NCBI GenBank assembly: GCA_002284615.2
Contig: MU069633.1
Span: 409,721 to 420,104, forward strand
Reading direction: 5' to 3'
Origin: Dunaliella salina
Taxonomy: Eukaryota; Chlorophyta; Chlorophyceae; Chlamydomonadales; Dunaliellaceae
Length of the DNA stretch: 10,384 nt
This document shows positions 1-7,240 of the stretch, piece after piece. Below the pieces are notes generated by a model. It had not been told where the DNA came from. It was given only the letters and a program-made list of their open reading frames with translations, and did not search any database. The stretch's first letter is position 1. Each line of letters opens with the position of its first letter. The position numbers and the translations under genes were made by a program.

Positions 1-19
1 CACACACACACATACACAT
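1..19. repeat. CA-rich microsatellite at the left end of the window
   Basis: The window opens with CA dinucleotides and one interruption. The right end also stops inside a CA repeat, so both ends may be assembly breaks at microsatellites rather than chosen boundaries. Confidence 0.9.
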
Positions 20-23
20 GTCC

Positions 24-660
24 CCTGAAAAAAAAGAGCATGTCTGGTGTTATTGATGGGTGTCAATTTTTGGCAGCTTTGTGCTTGGTAAGGCCCAAAT
101 CTATGTTAGATTGAGTATTCATTGTACATAGTGCCGGCCACACCAATTAAGATGATATGTACAGTCACTTTGTTATTTCTGTTAAGAATTCTTGAGCTGC
201 GGGATTTAAGTCTGATTGCAGAATGATAATGTTGAGCTGCTGTATGTCCCAAAGTGATGAAGGGTTTGGTGCTGGAACATAACCTCAATCCACTAAGGTG
301 GATGTCTTTGTCACGATCTGGGATCTTAGAGGGATCCAGGTGGACTGGTCGACCCAGTATAGAGCGCACAAAGATAGCATCCGGACGGTCTGGTGGCGGG
401 CTGAGGAGCCAGCACCATTAGAGAATACCCAACCTGGAATGCTACATGTTATGCTTTCAGGGATTTGCCCTGTTCCTGGAATCTCTCACAATTGCATCCA
501 TACCAAAAAGGGATGAGCCATGCCGGCCTTTAGTGCAGGCTTCTACACAGAGACTAAGGCCTGCATGGTGTATTTTGGTGTGCACCCCACTCATTTTGGA
601 GTTGGTACTCATGGGCATCACATACCCTGATTCTTGGCAACCCCTGATTCTTGCCAAAGG
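24..660 (-). pseudogene. Decayed 3' coding end of a Dualen/RandI-like LINE (zinc knuckle remnant, PD-(D/E)XK nuclease, C-terminal tail)
   Basis: Read on the minus strand, this matches the C-terminal half of the intact frame at 3438-4859 piece by piece, across several frame changes. From 576 to 469 the reading HHAG, ACTKG, GSSLFGMDAI parallels HNIAG, ALSK, GADLVYTDI. From about 485 to 391, in another frame, QIPESITCSIPGWVFSNG parallels LQLPTHASNRTLPAYLF. RPDAIFV (RPD at 387-379) parallels RPDAVLI and marks the PD half of the PD-(D/E)XK site. From 369 the frame stays open to a stop at 106-108 and ends KVTVHIILIGVAGTMYNEY, parallel to AVTIHPILLGVGGTIYTEH. HLIEIK has become HLSGLR near 297-283, so the catalytic Glu and Lys are both replaced. 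Beyond the stop, traces of the tail (NTRHAL) continue to about 24. Frame breaks near 388 and 480, the stop and the lost residues make this a dead relic. The upstream limit near 660 is uncertain. Confidence 0.8.
625..658. repeat. 17-bp tandem duplication inside the LINE relic
   Basis: Two adjacent 17-base units, 625-641 and 642-658, both begin CCCTGATTCTTG and match at 15 of 17 positions. The duplication lies where the zinc knuckle of the relic should be. It is not a multiple of three, so it would shift the frame there. Confidence 0.75.
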
Positions 661-1380
661 GCAAACAAAGAAGGAAGCCAGTGAGCTTCTGGTATGTCTT
701 GGTTGAGGCTGACACAAAAAATATGTGTCAAGCTTTATTCGTTTGTTTCTGAGCTTATGGTTGGCTATGATTGGCTGAGATTATGTTGACTGGCGAGGAC
801 CAGTCACAGGCCGATCAGCCAAGCACTCTGGCTGAAGGTTCCCCCGTGTAAGTTTATCTAATTCATCTATCTTGGTTGAGGAGGTTGAACCAGTCTTTGT
901 TTGCTCCATCCAGTACTTTCCAGCATTATGGTTCCAAACAACATTGAGCTGCATGGGATATTGAAAGGGGGGAGGTACAGTGCCAGTGTTACTCTTGGGG
1001 TGTGCAAAAGTGGATGTTTCTGGCAGAAGATTTGACAAGCACTTTTGGAAGATCTGGGTGATGGTTAAACCGACTCATGCATGCATTGCAGCTGATGCCT
1101 CTCCAGTGGGACAGGAGCATCATGATGAGGTGGCCAAAGGGTCAGTGATGTGGAGGCAGTAATGCATTGCGTGGCACAGGAGTCTGAACAGCGTTTTATC
1201 ATCATAGGGCGGATGACAGAAGGAGTAACCATAGTAGCGCGCAGAAAAGGCGCCAGTATGTGCCCAGAAGACCTGGCAACAGCTTGTTGCACTAAATTAA
1301 TAATAGTAGGTATTCCAGTGGAGGGTCGGACCCTCTCTGTAGAGACCATTCACCATTTATGAAGGGCTAATCAGGTGTGG
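661..1380. other. Unassigned region with weak coding traces
   Basis: I recognise no gene here. On the minus strand, about 1070 down to 781 is open and reads like biased protein (QYPMQLNVVW, HNAGKYWMEQTKTGS, KIDELDKL). On the plus strand, 1150-1362 is open and contains EQRFIIIGRMTEG, ARRKGAS and LIIVGIPVEGRTLSVETIH. The two readings come from largely different stretches. They may be exons or remnants of another mobile element, or chance. No catalytic motif, splice-site pair or start context supports a working gene. The stretch lies directly upstream, in the minus-strand sense, of the LINE relic at 24-660, but I could not align it convincingly with that family's RNase H or RT connection. Confidence 0.3.
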
Positions 1381-1401
1381 GAAAAGAAAAGAAAAGAAAA
1401 G
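1381..1401. repeat. (GAAAA)n pentanucleotide microsatellite
   Basis: Four consecutive GAAAA units followed by G, an ordinary purine-rich microsatellite. Confidence 0.9.
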
Positions 1402-1440
1402 TCTACGCAAGCCACATGCATCAAGGGAAGGTCCACTAAC

Positions 1441-1464
1441 AAGCTAGCAAGCTAGCAAGGTAGC
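1441..1464. repeat. Three 8-bp units of AAGCTAGC
   Basis: AAGCTAGC, AAGCTAGC and AAGGTAGC run head to tail, the third with one change. Each unit contains the palindrome GCTAGC or a variant of it. Confidence 0.8.
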
Positions 1465-1616
1465 AGTGGCCTCACCAGAAGGCCCTCAAAACCTACACTA
1501 GACACAGTTAGCCTAGGAGAGAGCCAGAAACATATCTAGTGGGGATCTAGAGGGTTGCTACTCGCCATGCCTCCTGCCGCCTGGACTCTCCTCCTCCCGT
1601 CCCCTGCTGCCGCGCG

Positions 1617-1644
1617 CCCAGCAAACCCCCTCCCGGAAGCCCCC
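1617..1644 (-). other. G-quadruplex-forming motif on the minus strand
   Basis: On the minus strand, four runs of three to five G are separated by loops CTTCC (5), A (1) and TTTGCT (6). This fits the common G3+N1-7 rule. The plus strand around it, 1561-1650, is C-rich with further CCC runs at 1596-1598 and 1601-1604. The motif starts within about 10 bases of the 3' end of the LINE relic at 1652-1815 and lies on its sense strand. That recalls the G-rich tracts known in some LINE 3' UTRs, but the link is an inference. Confidence 0.6.
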
Positions 1645-1651
1645 TGGTCGC

Positions 1652-1815
1652 AAAAAGCGTATCTGGTGTTTTTGATAATGGTTAATCTTTGAATGGCATG
1701 GTCCCTAAGTTTGGCTGCTAGTGATTTGCTTTTTGTTTAGTCAGGCCCAGATTTATAAGGGGTGTGATTGTAAACTCATAAAGGGTAAGGGAAGGATCAT
1801 TGTAAAAGGTGTGGA
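1652..1815 (-). pseudogene. Short relic of the C-terminal tail of a Dualen-like LINE
   Basis: The minus strand reads TFYND near 1810, then LINLGLTKQKA and, after a one-base frame change near 1713-1717, SLAAKLRDHAIQRL and NTRYAF. These parallel TIYTE, QLGLDHQHATK, LAQQLHAHSIQYA and TTRQAI at the end of the intact frame at 3438-4859. The relic at 24-660 has the same ending (NTRHAL). Only about 50 codons are present and the sequence is frameshifted, so it is non-functional. Upstream of about 1815 (minus sense) I cannot recognise the rest of the nuclease domain, so the copy seems truncated or joined to unrelated sequence there. Confidence 0.75.
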
Positions 1816-1824
1816 AAGGTGTAT

Positions 1825-2154
1825 TCAGTTTGTTTGAATCACGGACCTTTTTGCTCTTTGCTGGGCGTTTTGGCGTGATAGAAGTCCCACAATTTCAGTC
1901 ACTGCATCCTGGACAGGAGGCTGGATGGCGGCATGCCTGCTTGCCTTTTTGGATGCTTTGCAAGCTTCAAGCAGGGTCTTGAGTCTTTCTACAGTGAGCA
2001 CGCCAACACCCTTGCCATGAGCATCATAGGTACAGTCACTCAGACAGGTGGTCACTACAGGCGTTTGCACTGGCCATGGCATGGTGGCCTCATCAGATGT
2101 GTCAGGTCGATGACTTCTTTTCATGAGATTGAAATGTGTAATGCTTATCGGCAT
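1825..2154 (-). CDS. Unrecognised open frame, 109 codons
   Basis: This minus-strand frame is open for 109 codons and its second half is Lys/Arg/Ala-rich and probably helical (ERLKTLLEACKASKKAS, EIVGLLSRQNAQQRAKR). I do not recognise a family. Nothing marks a true start, polyadenylation signal or splice site. It lies immediately upstream, in the minus sense, of the LINE tail relic at 1652-1815 and in a different frame. It could be a host exon remnant, part of another mobile element, or a chance frame. I rate it as a possible rather than probable coding remnant. Confidence 0.25.
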   Translation of the reverse strand: MPISITHFNLMKRSHRPDTSDEATMPWPVQTPVVTTCLSDCTYDAHGKGVGVLTVERLKTLLEACKASKKASRHAAIQPPVQDAVTEIVGLLSRQNAQQRAKRSVIQTN

Positions 2155-3077
2155 GCATTGCCCTGTTGGCGTGGTACCTGTCTGAGAGCTGGTAGACTAG
2201 TTTCCTCTGATCTGACATACCATGCCAATTGACATGAAATCAGACTTTTTGGGCATTCTTTTTCTGTTGCATTCGCCCAAGGACTTTGTGATGTCCCGCA
2301 TAAGGACCGCTGCATAGAAGAGATGGACGCAAAGAACCAAATGCAACAGAGCAACCAGGGAGAGTGGCAAGGATAGTGGGACTCATGATAAAAGACCAAT
2401 GCAACTGCTCACCCCTGATTTTGACATGCGCAATAGAGAAAGGAAAAGCTAAGAGCTGCTGTGAGATCAACATTGTCCGAAGCTCGGAAGGGCAAGCAAA
2501 CATAATTGGGTGAGGCAGTGTTGGGCATAAGGAAGCTAACAACACAGGCACAAACACCAAATGTGCATTATAGTACAGCAAAGCCAAAATAAATAAACCA
2601 TATACATAAAATCAATGCTCCAAAGCTGTTATAGGCAAAAACAGCAAACTTCTATCTTTACCTGCACTCATGTAGCCACTATGGGAGCATTAAGAATCTA
2701 ATTTATTTCACTGTCACAGAGCAGCAGGATAAGGCGTTTCTTAACATACATGTGCCACATCAAACGGCCAAAATAATTCACAATTCTAGGTGCAGGCTAT
2801 GAGCGGGAGTCAGTGATTGAGGAATTGCTAATGCCTCTTTGGTGAGCCCCAGTGAAGTTGCTGGTTAGGGAACTTTTCTCCTCAATGCACAGGGCCCTGG
2901 CCCATGCAGACCTCTCTGTTATCATGCTGGCAACTGGGTGCACCTTGTCAGCTTCATCACCCATGTTCAAATCAGAGCAGGCCAGATTTTGTGCCTGAAA
3001 CACACCACAAACACCGCCACAGCTTGCAAGGAGCGACCACACCATGCACTACCACCGTGGACTGCCAAGGTGGAGTG
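2155..3077. other. No recognisable gene
   Basis: Both strands have scattered short frames but no motif I can assign. The longest minus-strand frames are at 2587-2240, with a hydrophobic N-terminal half, and at 3045-2797, which reads LNMGDEADKVHPVASMITE. Neither has supporting signals. 2580-2800 is AT-rich. Confidence 0.5.
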
Positions 3078-3149
3078 GATGTGCACATTTGTAGCCATGT
3101 GTGGGGAATCCTAGCCGTGTGCAGATGTGCACCTCTGTAGCCAAGTGTG
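3078..3149. repeat. Two diverged direct copies of a 26-bp unit, period 46
   Basis: GATGTGCAC(A/C)T(T/C)TGTAGCCA, continuing as (T/A)GTGTG, occurs at 3078-3103 and again at 3124-3149, with 23 of 26 positions identical. The spacing of 46 suggests an old tandem duplication of a 46-bp unit. Confidence 0.7.
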
Positions 3150-3241
3150 CCTGGATTTAGCTACACTCATGCACAACTCCAGAGTTTTGTCGTCTACCAG
3201 GACTTGAAGAGCATGATGATGCGTTGGCCAAAGAGAATGCG

Positions 3242-3290
3242 AATGAGAATTGCTAAGAATGAGAATTGCAAAACAATGAGAATTGCTAAG
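3242..3290. repeat. Three tandem 16-17-bp units
   Basis: AATGAGAATTGCTAAG (3242-3257), AATGAGAATTGCAAAAC (3258-3274) and AATGAGAATTGCTAAG (3275-3290) run head to tail. The first and third units are identical, and a partial unit (GAGAATGCG) precedes the first. Confidence 0.85.
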
Positions 3291-3426
3291 AAGACAAAGG
3301 CCACTAGGCAACACTCCATGAATCCTGCGCGCTGTCATGACGTTGGGTAGCCAGAGGGTGAATGCTAAGCCATGAGGTTTGGCAAAAATCAAGACATAAG
3401 CACCAAAAGAAGGATACCGTAGCTCA

Positions 3427-3455
3427 GGCAACCTTAAATGGGGGTAACCTTTGGC
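3427..3455 (+). repeat. Left copy of the 29-bp inverted repeat
   Basis: Contains TTAAATGGGGGTAACCTTTGGC as its last 22 bases and begins GGCAA. It matches the minus-strand reading of 7581-7609 at 25 of 29 positions. The ATG of the downstream frame (3438-3440) lies inside it. LINE-like coding (TSLEQIRKQ) begins directly after it. Confidence 0.8.
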
Positions 3456-4859
3456 CTCACCTCTCTTGAACAAATACGTAAACAAATTCTTTACCCTGAG
3501 AAACATCTGAGGCATATCCAAGAAGACGTCCTTAAAATGATTTCAACTCTCATCAGAGACTTCCATACCAAAATTCGAATTTACAAGGTGAAGTCCCATG
3601 CTGGCATCGCTGGAAATGAATGTGCAGATACTATTGCAAAACATCAGGCAAAGCAAGCCCAGAACTGCGTGGCAGACACTGAGATTCCTGGTGCAGGTCC
3701 TGGTGGAAATCCATTTACAAACATTTTCCGGTTAGCCAAGGAAGAAAGAATATATGCTGCGGGCACATCTGCGGGTCCACCACCCGCCCAAAAGCTCACC
3801 TATTTCCCCAACCTTCAAGATGCCCTCAAATCCCATATGCACTCTGAACACAAGCTTGGATATGCCAATGCCAAAACAGGCTACTACTCTTATTATCAAA
3901 ACTTATTACCGCAAGTAGATAGAAAAATCAGCAATGCCTTCAGAAATATGCCCAACATTCCTGTACCCATGAAGCGTATTATCCTGCAGTACCGCACAGG
4001 CACCCTCTACAACCAAAAACATGCAGTACGCTTCAAAAGGTCAACAGATCCATCTTGTCCCCTCCCAGGATGCCATCATTTGGATAGCACACTACACATG
4101 CTCTCAGGCTGCCCAAACCATATCATTTCCAACATGAAAACTGAACGCCATAACATTGCAGGCAGAATGATTACAAAAGCCCTCAGCAAATGCCCTGTAG
4201 GGGCAGACCTGGTCTACACAGACATAGGAAGCGATTTTAAGCTTGCCCAACACAACCTCCAACTCCCTACACATGCCTCAAACAGAACTTTACCTGCTTA
4301 CCTCTTCCCTCGTAACCTTCCAGAGAGGAAAAGACTCAACTCCAGTCGACCAGATGCTGTTCTGATCACCCCTTTTAATGCCAAACATACTTCTAACGGT
4401 GTTTCTCCTACCCATTCCCATCACGCTTTGCGCAGCTCCTCACTGAGGACCACCAGAACTAGCCGCATGAGGCAACCCCATGAACTCCATGCAAATGAAT
4501 GCCATGTGCACCTAATAGAAATCAAGTTCTGTGAAGACACAAGGCCAGAGCATCAGTTGAACGCAGCAAAGCAGCAACATGCAGACCTTTGTAAACTTAT
4601 CAACGCTAAAGCTGTTACTATTCACCCTATTCTCCTGGGTGTAGGTGGAACTATTTACACTGAGCATACCCTCAAGCAATTCAAACAACTAGGATTGGAT
4701 CATCAGCATGCCACGAAGCTTGCTCAACAACTTCATGCCCATTCTATTCAATATGCCCACAAACTAGTCACCACGCGCCAAGCTATTGAAAACAAGAATA
4801 CTTCCCACAGCCAGGTTCTAGAACCAGGAGCTTCTAGTAACCCTCCAGATCCACATTAG
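3438..4859 (+). CDS. 5'-truncated LINE ORF: RNase H C-terminus, CCHC knuckle and PD-(D/E)XK endonuclease (Dualen/RandI type)
   Basis: The frame is an uninterrupted 473 codons, from an ATG lying inside the 29-bp repeat to TAG at 4857-4859. Residues 9-70 are the C-terminal part of an RNase H: KVKSHAGIAGNECAD (50-64) holds the typical final His, Asn and Asp, while the earlier catalytic residues are missing because the domain is cut. Residues 207-225 form a knuckle C-x4-C-x7-H-x4-C (CPLPGC, then H220 and C225), as found after RT in many LINEs. Residues 304-306 (RPD) and 361-363 (EIK) fit the PD-(D/E)XK site of restriction-like endonucleases, which nick target DNA in R2-like and Dualen-like LINEs. 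The conserved tail follows (GVGGTIY 401-407, LGL 418-420, IQYAHKL 437-443). A full element would add APE and RT ahead of this. Family assignment is inferred from domain combination. The piece cannot retrotranspose alone, but the nuclease part appears complete. Confidence 0.85.
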   Translation: MGVTFGLTSLEQIRKQILYPEKHLRHIQEDVLKMISTLIRDFHTKIRIYKVKSHAGIAGNECADTIAKHQAKQAQNCVADTEIPGAGPGGNPFTNIFRLAKEERIYAAGTSAGPPPAQKLTYFPNLQDALKSHMHSEHKLGYANAKTGYYSYYQNLLPQVDRKISNAFRNMPNIPVPMKRIILQYRTGTLYNQKHAVRFKRSTDPSCPLPGCHHLDSTLHMLSGCPNHIISNMKTERHNIAGRMITKALSKCPVGADLVYTDIGSDFKLAQHNLQLPTHASNRTLPAYLFPRNLPERKRLNSSRPDAVLITPFNAKHTSNGVSPTHSHHALRSSSLRTTRTSRMRQPHELHANECHVHLIEIKFCEDTRPEHQLNAAKQQHADLCKLINAKAVTIHPILLGVGGTIYTEHTLKQFKQLGLDHQHATKLAQQLHAHSIQYAHKLVTTRQAIENKNTSHSQVLEPGASSNPPDPH

Positions 4860-4985
4860 AATTCTCTTTTTCATACTTTGTGGTGGAGGGGGCACACGGC
4901 TATTTTTGAGCCAATGTGTCTTCTCTTCCTTAATTGATGTAGGGAGAGTTTCTTTGCCTACGTAGTTTTACTTTTCTTTTTCTTT
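4860..4985 (+). other. 3' UTR of the plus-strand LINE piece
   Basis: Non-coding sequence of about 125 bases between the TAG and the junction with the minus-strand piece. It has a G-rich stretch (GGTGGAGGGGGC near 4881), possible small stem-loops (GTAGG 4939-4943 with CCTAC 4957-4961), the palindrome CTACGTAG (4958-4965) and a closing T/C-rich tract from about 4966. No poly(A) tail or AATAAA follows, so the true 3' end is uncertain. Some of the pyrimidine tract could equally belong to the junction. Confidence 0.55.
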
Positions 4986-5255
4986 CTTTAGCACTTGGCA
5001 TGGGGATGCATAGGATGCTTCAAGATTATCTAGCTTATTATTTTTGAGGTTATAAGACATACGCTGAATCTGGTGCTTCCAGTTAAGGTCCATTGTCATT
5101 TGAACTCCAAGATAGAGGAAGGGCTCACTTGAGGCGAGGAACTGGGCCTTCTGCCCTTGGATTTCTATTTTAGCCTGCTTCATTGGTGGAGTGCTTGTGG
5201 AGGAGTCACCCCATTGTGACCTTTTCTTGAAATGGCTGTGTAGAATGCCGGTAGC
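4968..5255 (-). pseudogene. RT thumb segment of the minus-strand LINE
   Basis: In the same frame as the RT segment upstream, past a single TAA at 5256-5258, the minus strand continues ATGILHSHFKKRSQWGDS and then KIEIQGQKAQFLASSEPF and YLGVQMTMDLNWKHQIQRM. YLGV followed by a Trp-x-x-His region is typical of the start of the thumb after RT motif 7 in LINEs. LINE-like sequence ends with SPCQVLK at about 4987. The remaining codons (KEKEK) come from the polypyrimidine tract of the opposing element's 3' end. The RT-to-RNase H connection that should follow is absent. Confidence 0.8.
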
Positions 5256-6326
5256 TTAAGTCTTGCTGCCGGAAATAATGAGTGCGGCCCAGTCAGAGTA
5301 GAGGGTGAGTTTTCTGGCGTGTGCTTTCAGATCTTGCATTGTGCTAGTTGGACAGAGGAGGTCATCAGCAAAGGCAGCGCAACTCAGGTTATTTGCAAGG
5401 TGGTTTTCGGTGGTGGTTTGGCCTGGGACACATCCATGTTTGTAGCCGCGACCCCCGAGATGCAGCCAACGCGGGAGAGGCTCCATGTAGAGGAGAAAGA
5501 GAAATGGTGAGAGTNTATCACCTTGAATTGTACCTCTTTCAACGTAAATTTGCTTAGTGCTAGCCCCTGAGGGCAGTCTCACTTGAGTAGTGGCATTTTC
5601 ATATAGATTTTTGACGGTGTCTATGGCATCAGTNGGGAAGCCTAGATCGTACATAATCCAGAGCATCCTGTCATGGTCAGTAGTATTGAAGGCTGAAGTG
5701 AAATCTACAATGAGGGCATAAATGTCTTTTCCGAACATTTTGGCATCTTCAAGTCCCATGATGACATTCTGGAGTTGGTGAATAGTATCTTTTTGATCTT
5801 GGAAGCCCGCTTGTGTGGAGCTCAGGAGGGAGTGTGCTTCTGCGTATTCATAGAAAGTATTAGTGACCGTGCGCGTCCAGAGTTTGTAGAGCGTGTTGAC
5901 TAGTCCAGTGGGCCCGTAGGGGGATATATCTGTCGCCTCTCCTTCGTTTTTGTCAATGAGGATAGTCTCACTGATTTTCCAAGACACCGGGGTGAGGCGC
6001 GTGGCCCACATGATGATGAAGAGCTTATGAATGCTCTCTTGGATTTTGGGGGAGAGCATTCTAAGGATCTCATTCACTATGCCATCTGGCCCCGGAGATT
6101 TGTTGTTACTGAGGGTTTTGATGCATCCATTAAAGGCACTTTTGTCCATGATTTTGGAGTGGAGCCAGTCTCTTTGATCCTTCCCTTCCGATTCGTCTTG
6201 TGTGATCCTAGATTGTAAAGTAAATGGGTCTGGCACAGGGGCAGAAAAATTGGTCTGCTCCCAGGGATAATTACGAGGGGCCTCGTGTGGAAGATATTTG
6301 CCATGTTTGATATTTACTGCCTTCAT
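5256..6326 (-). pseudogene. Reverse transcriptase domain of a non-LTR retrotransposon (broken)
   Basis: The open stretch of 356 codons holds nearly all the RT core. NNKSPGPDGIVNEIL (74-88) is the fingers motif. SPYGPTGLVNTLYKL (135-149) is motif 2, with the usual Arg-Pro-Ile weakened to Gly-Pro-Thr. TQAGFQDQKDTIHQL is the segment before motif A. VDFTSAFNTTDHDRM (207-221) is motif A with catalytic Asp208. RGTIQGDxLSPFLF (264-277) is motif B. FADD (319-322, at 5372-5361) is motif C with the two catalytic Asp. Residues 231 and 271 are undefined because of the ambiguous bases at 5634 and 5515. A TAA at 5256-5258 ends the frame early, and the thumb continues in frame beyond it. The reading upstream (VEHYHTQA) is in the same frame and reaches back to about 6356. 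There, a CTGC duplication (6356-6363) shifts it from the preceding DPETGNIKTDQA. The ATG at 6326 is internal, not the real start. Confidence 0.9.
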
Positions 6327-6345
6327 AGCCTGTGTGTGATAGTGT

Positions 6346-7240
6346 TCAACAATTTCTGCCTGCTTGGTCAGTTTTAATATTACCTGTCTCTGGATCTCGG
6401 AGTGCTTGGAGACCGGTTCTTGGTTGAGAAATTTTGTCTTTGAAGATTTCCTTGTGAGCTTGTATGGGGGTTGATTGTTTTTTGCATCTTTTTACGAGCA
6501 ATGCTGAAGCTGTTTTTATTGCGTGTTTCATCTATGTAAGTTATGGCTTGTTTAGCGCTCTCAGAGAGCTCGTGTAGTTGTGAAAGAGGAGGGATGTCCA
6601 GTTGAAGGCTGTTGAGTTTGGAGATGGCTTTACTGAGATTTGCATTTCCCCTATTTTGCTTCAAAATGGTGGAGGTGCAGTCAGTTGTGTTGATGGCAAG
6701 GGAGATCAGCTGTGACTGGATGTTCCTGATCAAGGAAAGCTTCTTTTTTAGGTCGCGCTGTTTATTGCTTGTAGTCCTTGGGTTGTAGTGGTTGTGGTCT
6801 GAGGAGATGATTTTTGTGTTGCACACTTTCAAGGCTACTTGGTAAGAAAAGTGAATGAGGCTAGAGATGCCTTCTGCCAGAGTTTCAACTGTAAGAGAGG
6901 ACGGTTCATGGAGGAGTGTCTCAAGTTTTTTGGTTTGTTTGGCAGGTGTGTTTTTAAGATTACCTAAAAACTTAATGGCTTCTGTACAGGCAGGGTCAAG
7001 AGTTTGAAGCAACTTTTCAAGATGTTGGGGGACCCCATGCGCTGGGTCTTGCAAGGAATGCGCAAAAGTTGTCCTGTCTGAGTCCGAGATGGGGCGAACA
7101 AGGACTTTCTGTGGGCTCTGACAGGCAATTTGTGCTTCTTTGAGGAAAGGAATGTGGATGCTAAGGGCGCTTAGAGGTATGTCGGCAATGAGTGGAACAT
7201 GACCGCTGAGGGAGCCTAGCTCGTCAGTGTAACATGGGGG
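6346..7240 (-). pseudogene. Linker between APE and RT of the minus-strand LINE (frameshifted)
   Basis: From about 7240 to 6475 one frame reads CYTDELGSLSGHVPLIADI and then about 230 codons rich in Leu, Ser, Thr and Lys, with several probable helices (LKKKLSLIRNIQSQLIS, ISKLNSLQLD, ESAKQAITYIDETRNK). In LINEs this long, poorly conserved stretch separates APE from RT. Between about 6490 and 6465 the reading jumps to another frame, which continues IQAHKEIFKDKISQPRTG and LQALRDPETGNIKTDQA up to the CTGC duplication at 6356-6363. The start GHVPLIA resembles the last APE motif (Ser-Asp-His-x-Pro), but with Gly in place of Asp, which should disable the nuclease. Confidence 0.75.

Noticed and set aside
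2145..3150. LTR retrotransposon end
   Set aside because: I found no primer-binding site, no paired TG...CA repeats and no gag or pol motif.
3078..3290. CRISPR array
   Set aside because: The units are adjacent or have diverged intervals, not identical repeats with regular unique spacers, and the sequence is eukaryotic in character.
3411..3430. tRNA-like word GTAGCTCAGGCAACC
   Set aside because: It resembles a D-arm start, but no acceptor, anticodon or T arms follow.
5319..6218. Short plus-strand frames over the RT region
   Set aside because: They are antisense to a reading with all RT motifs and show no motif of their own.
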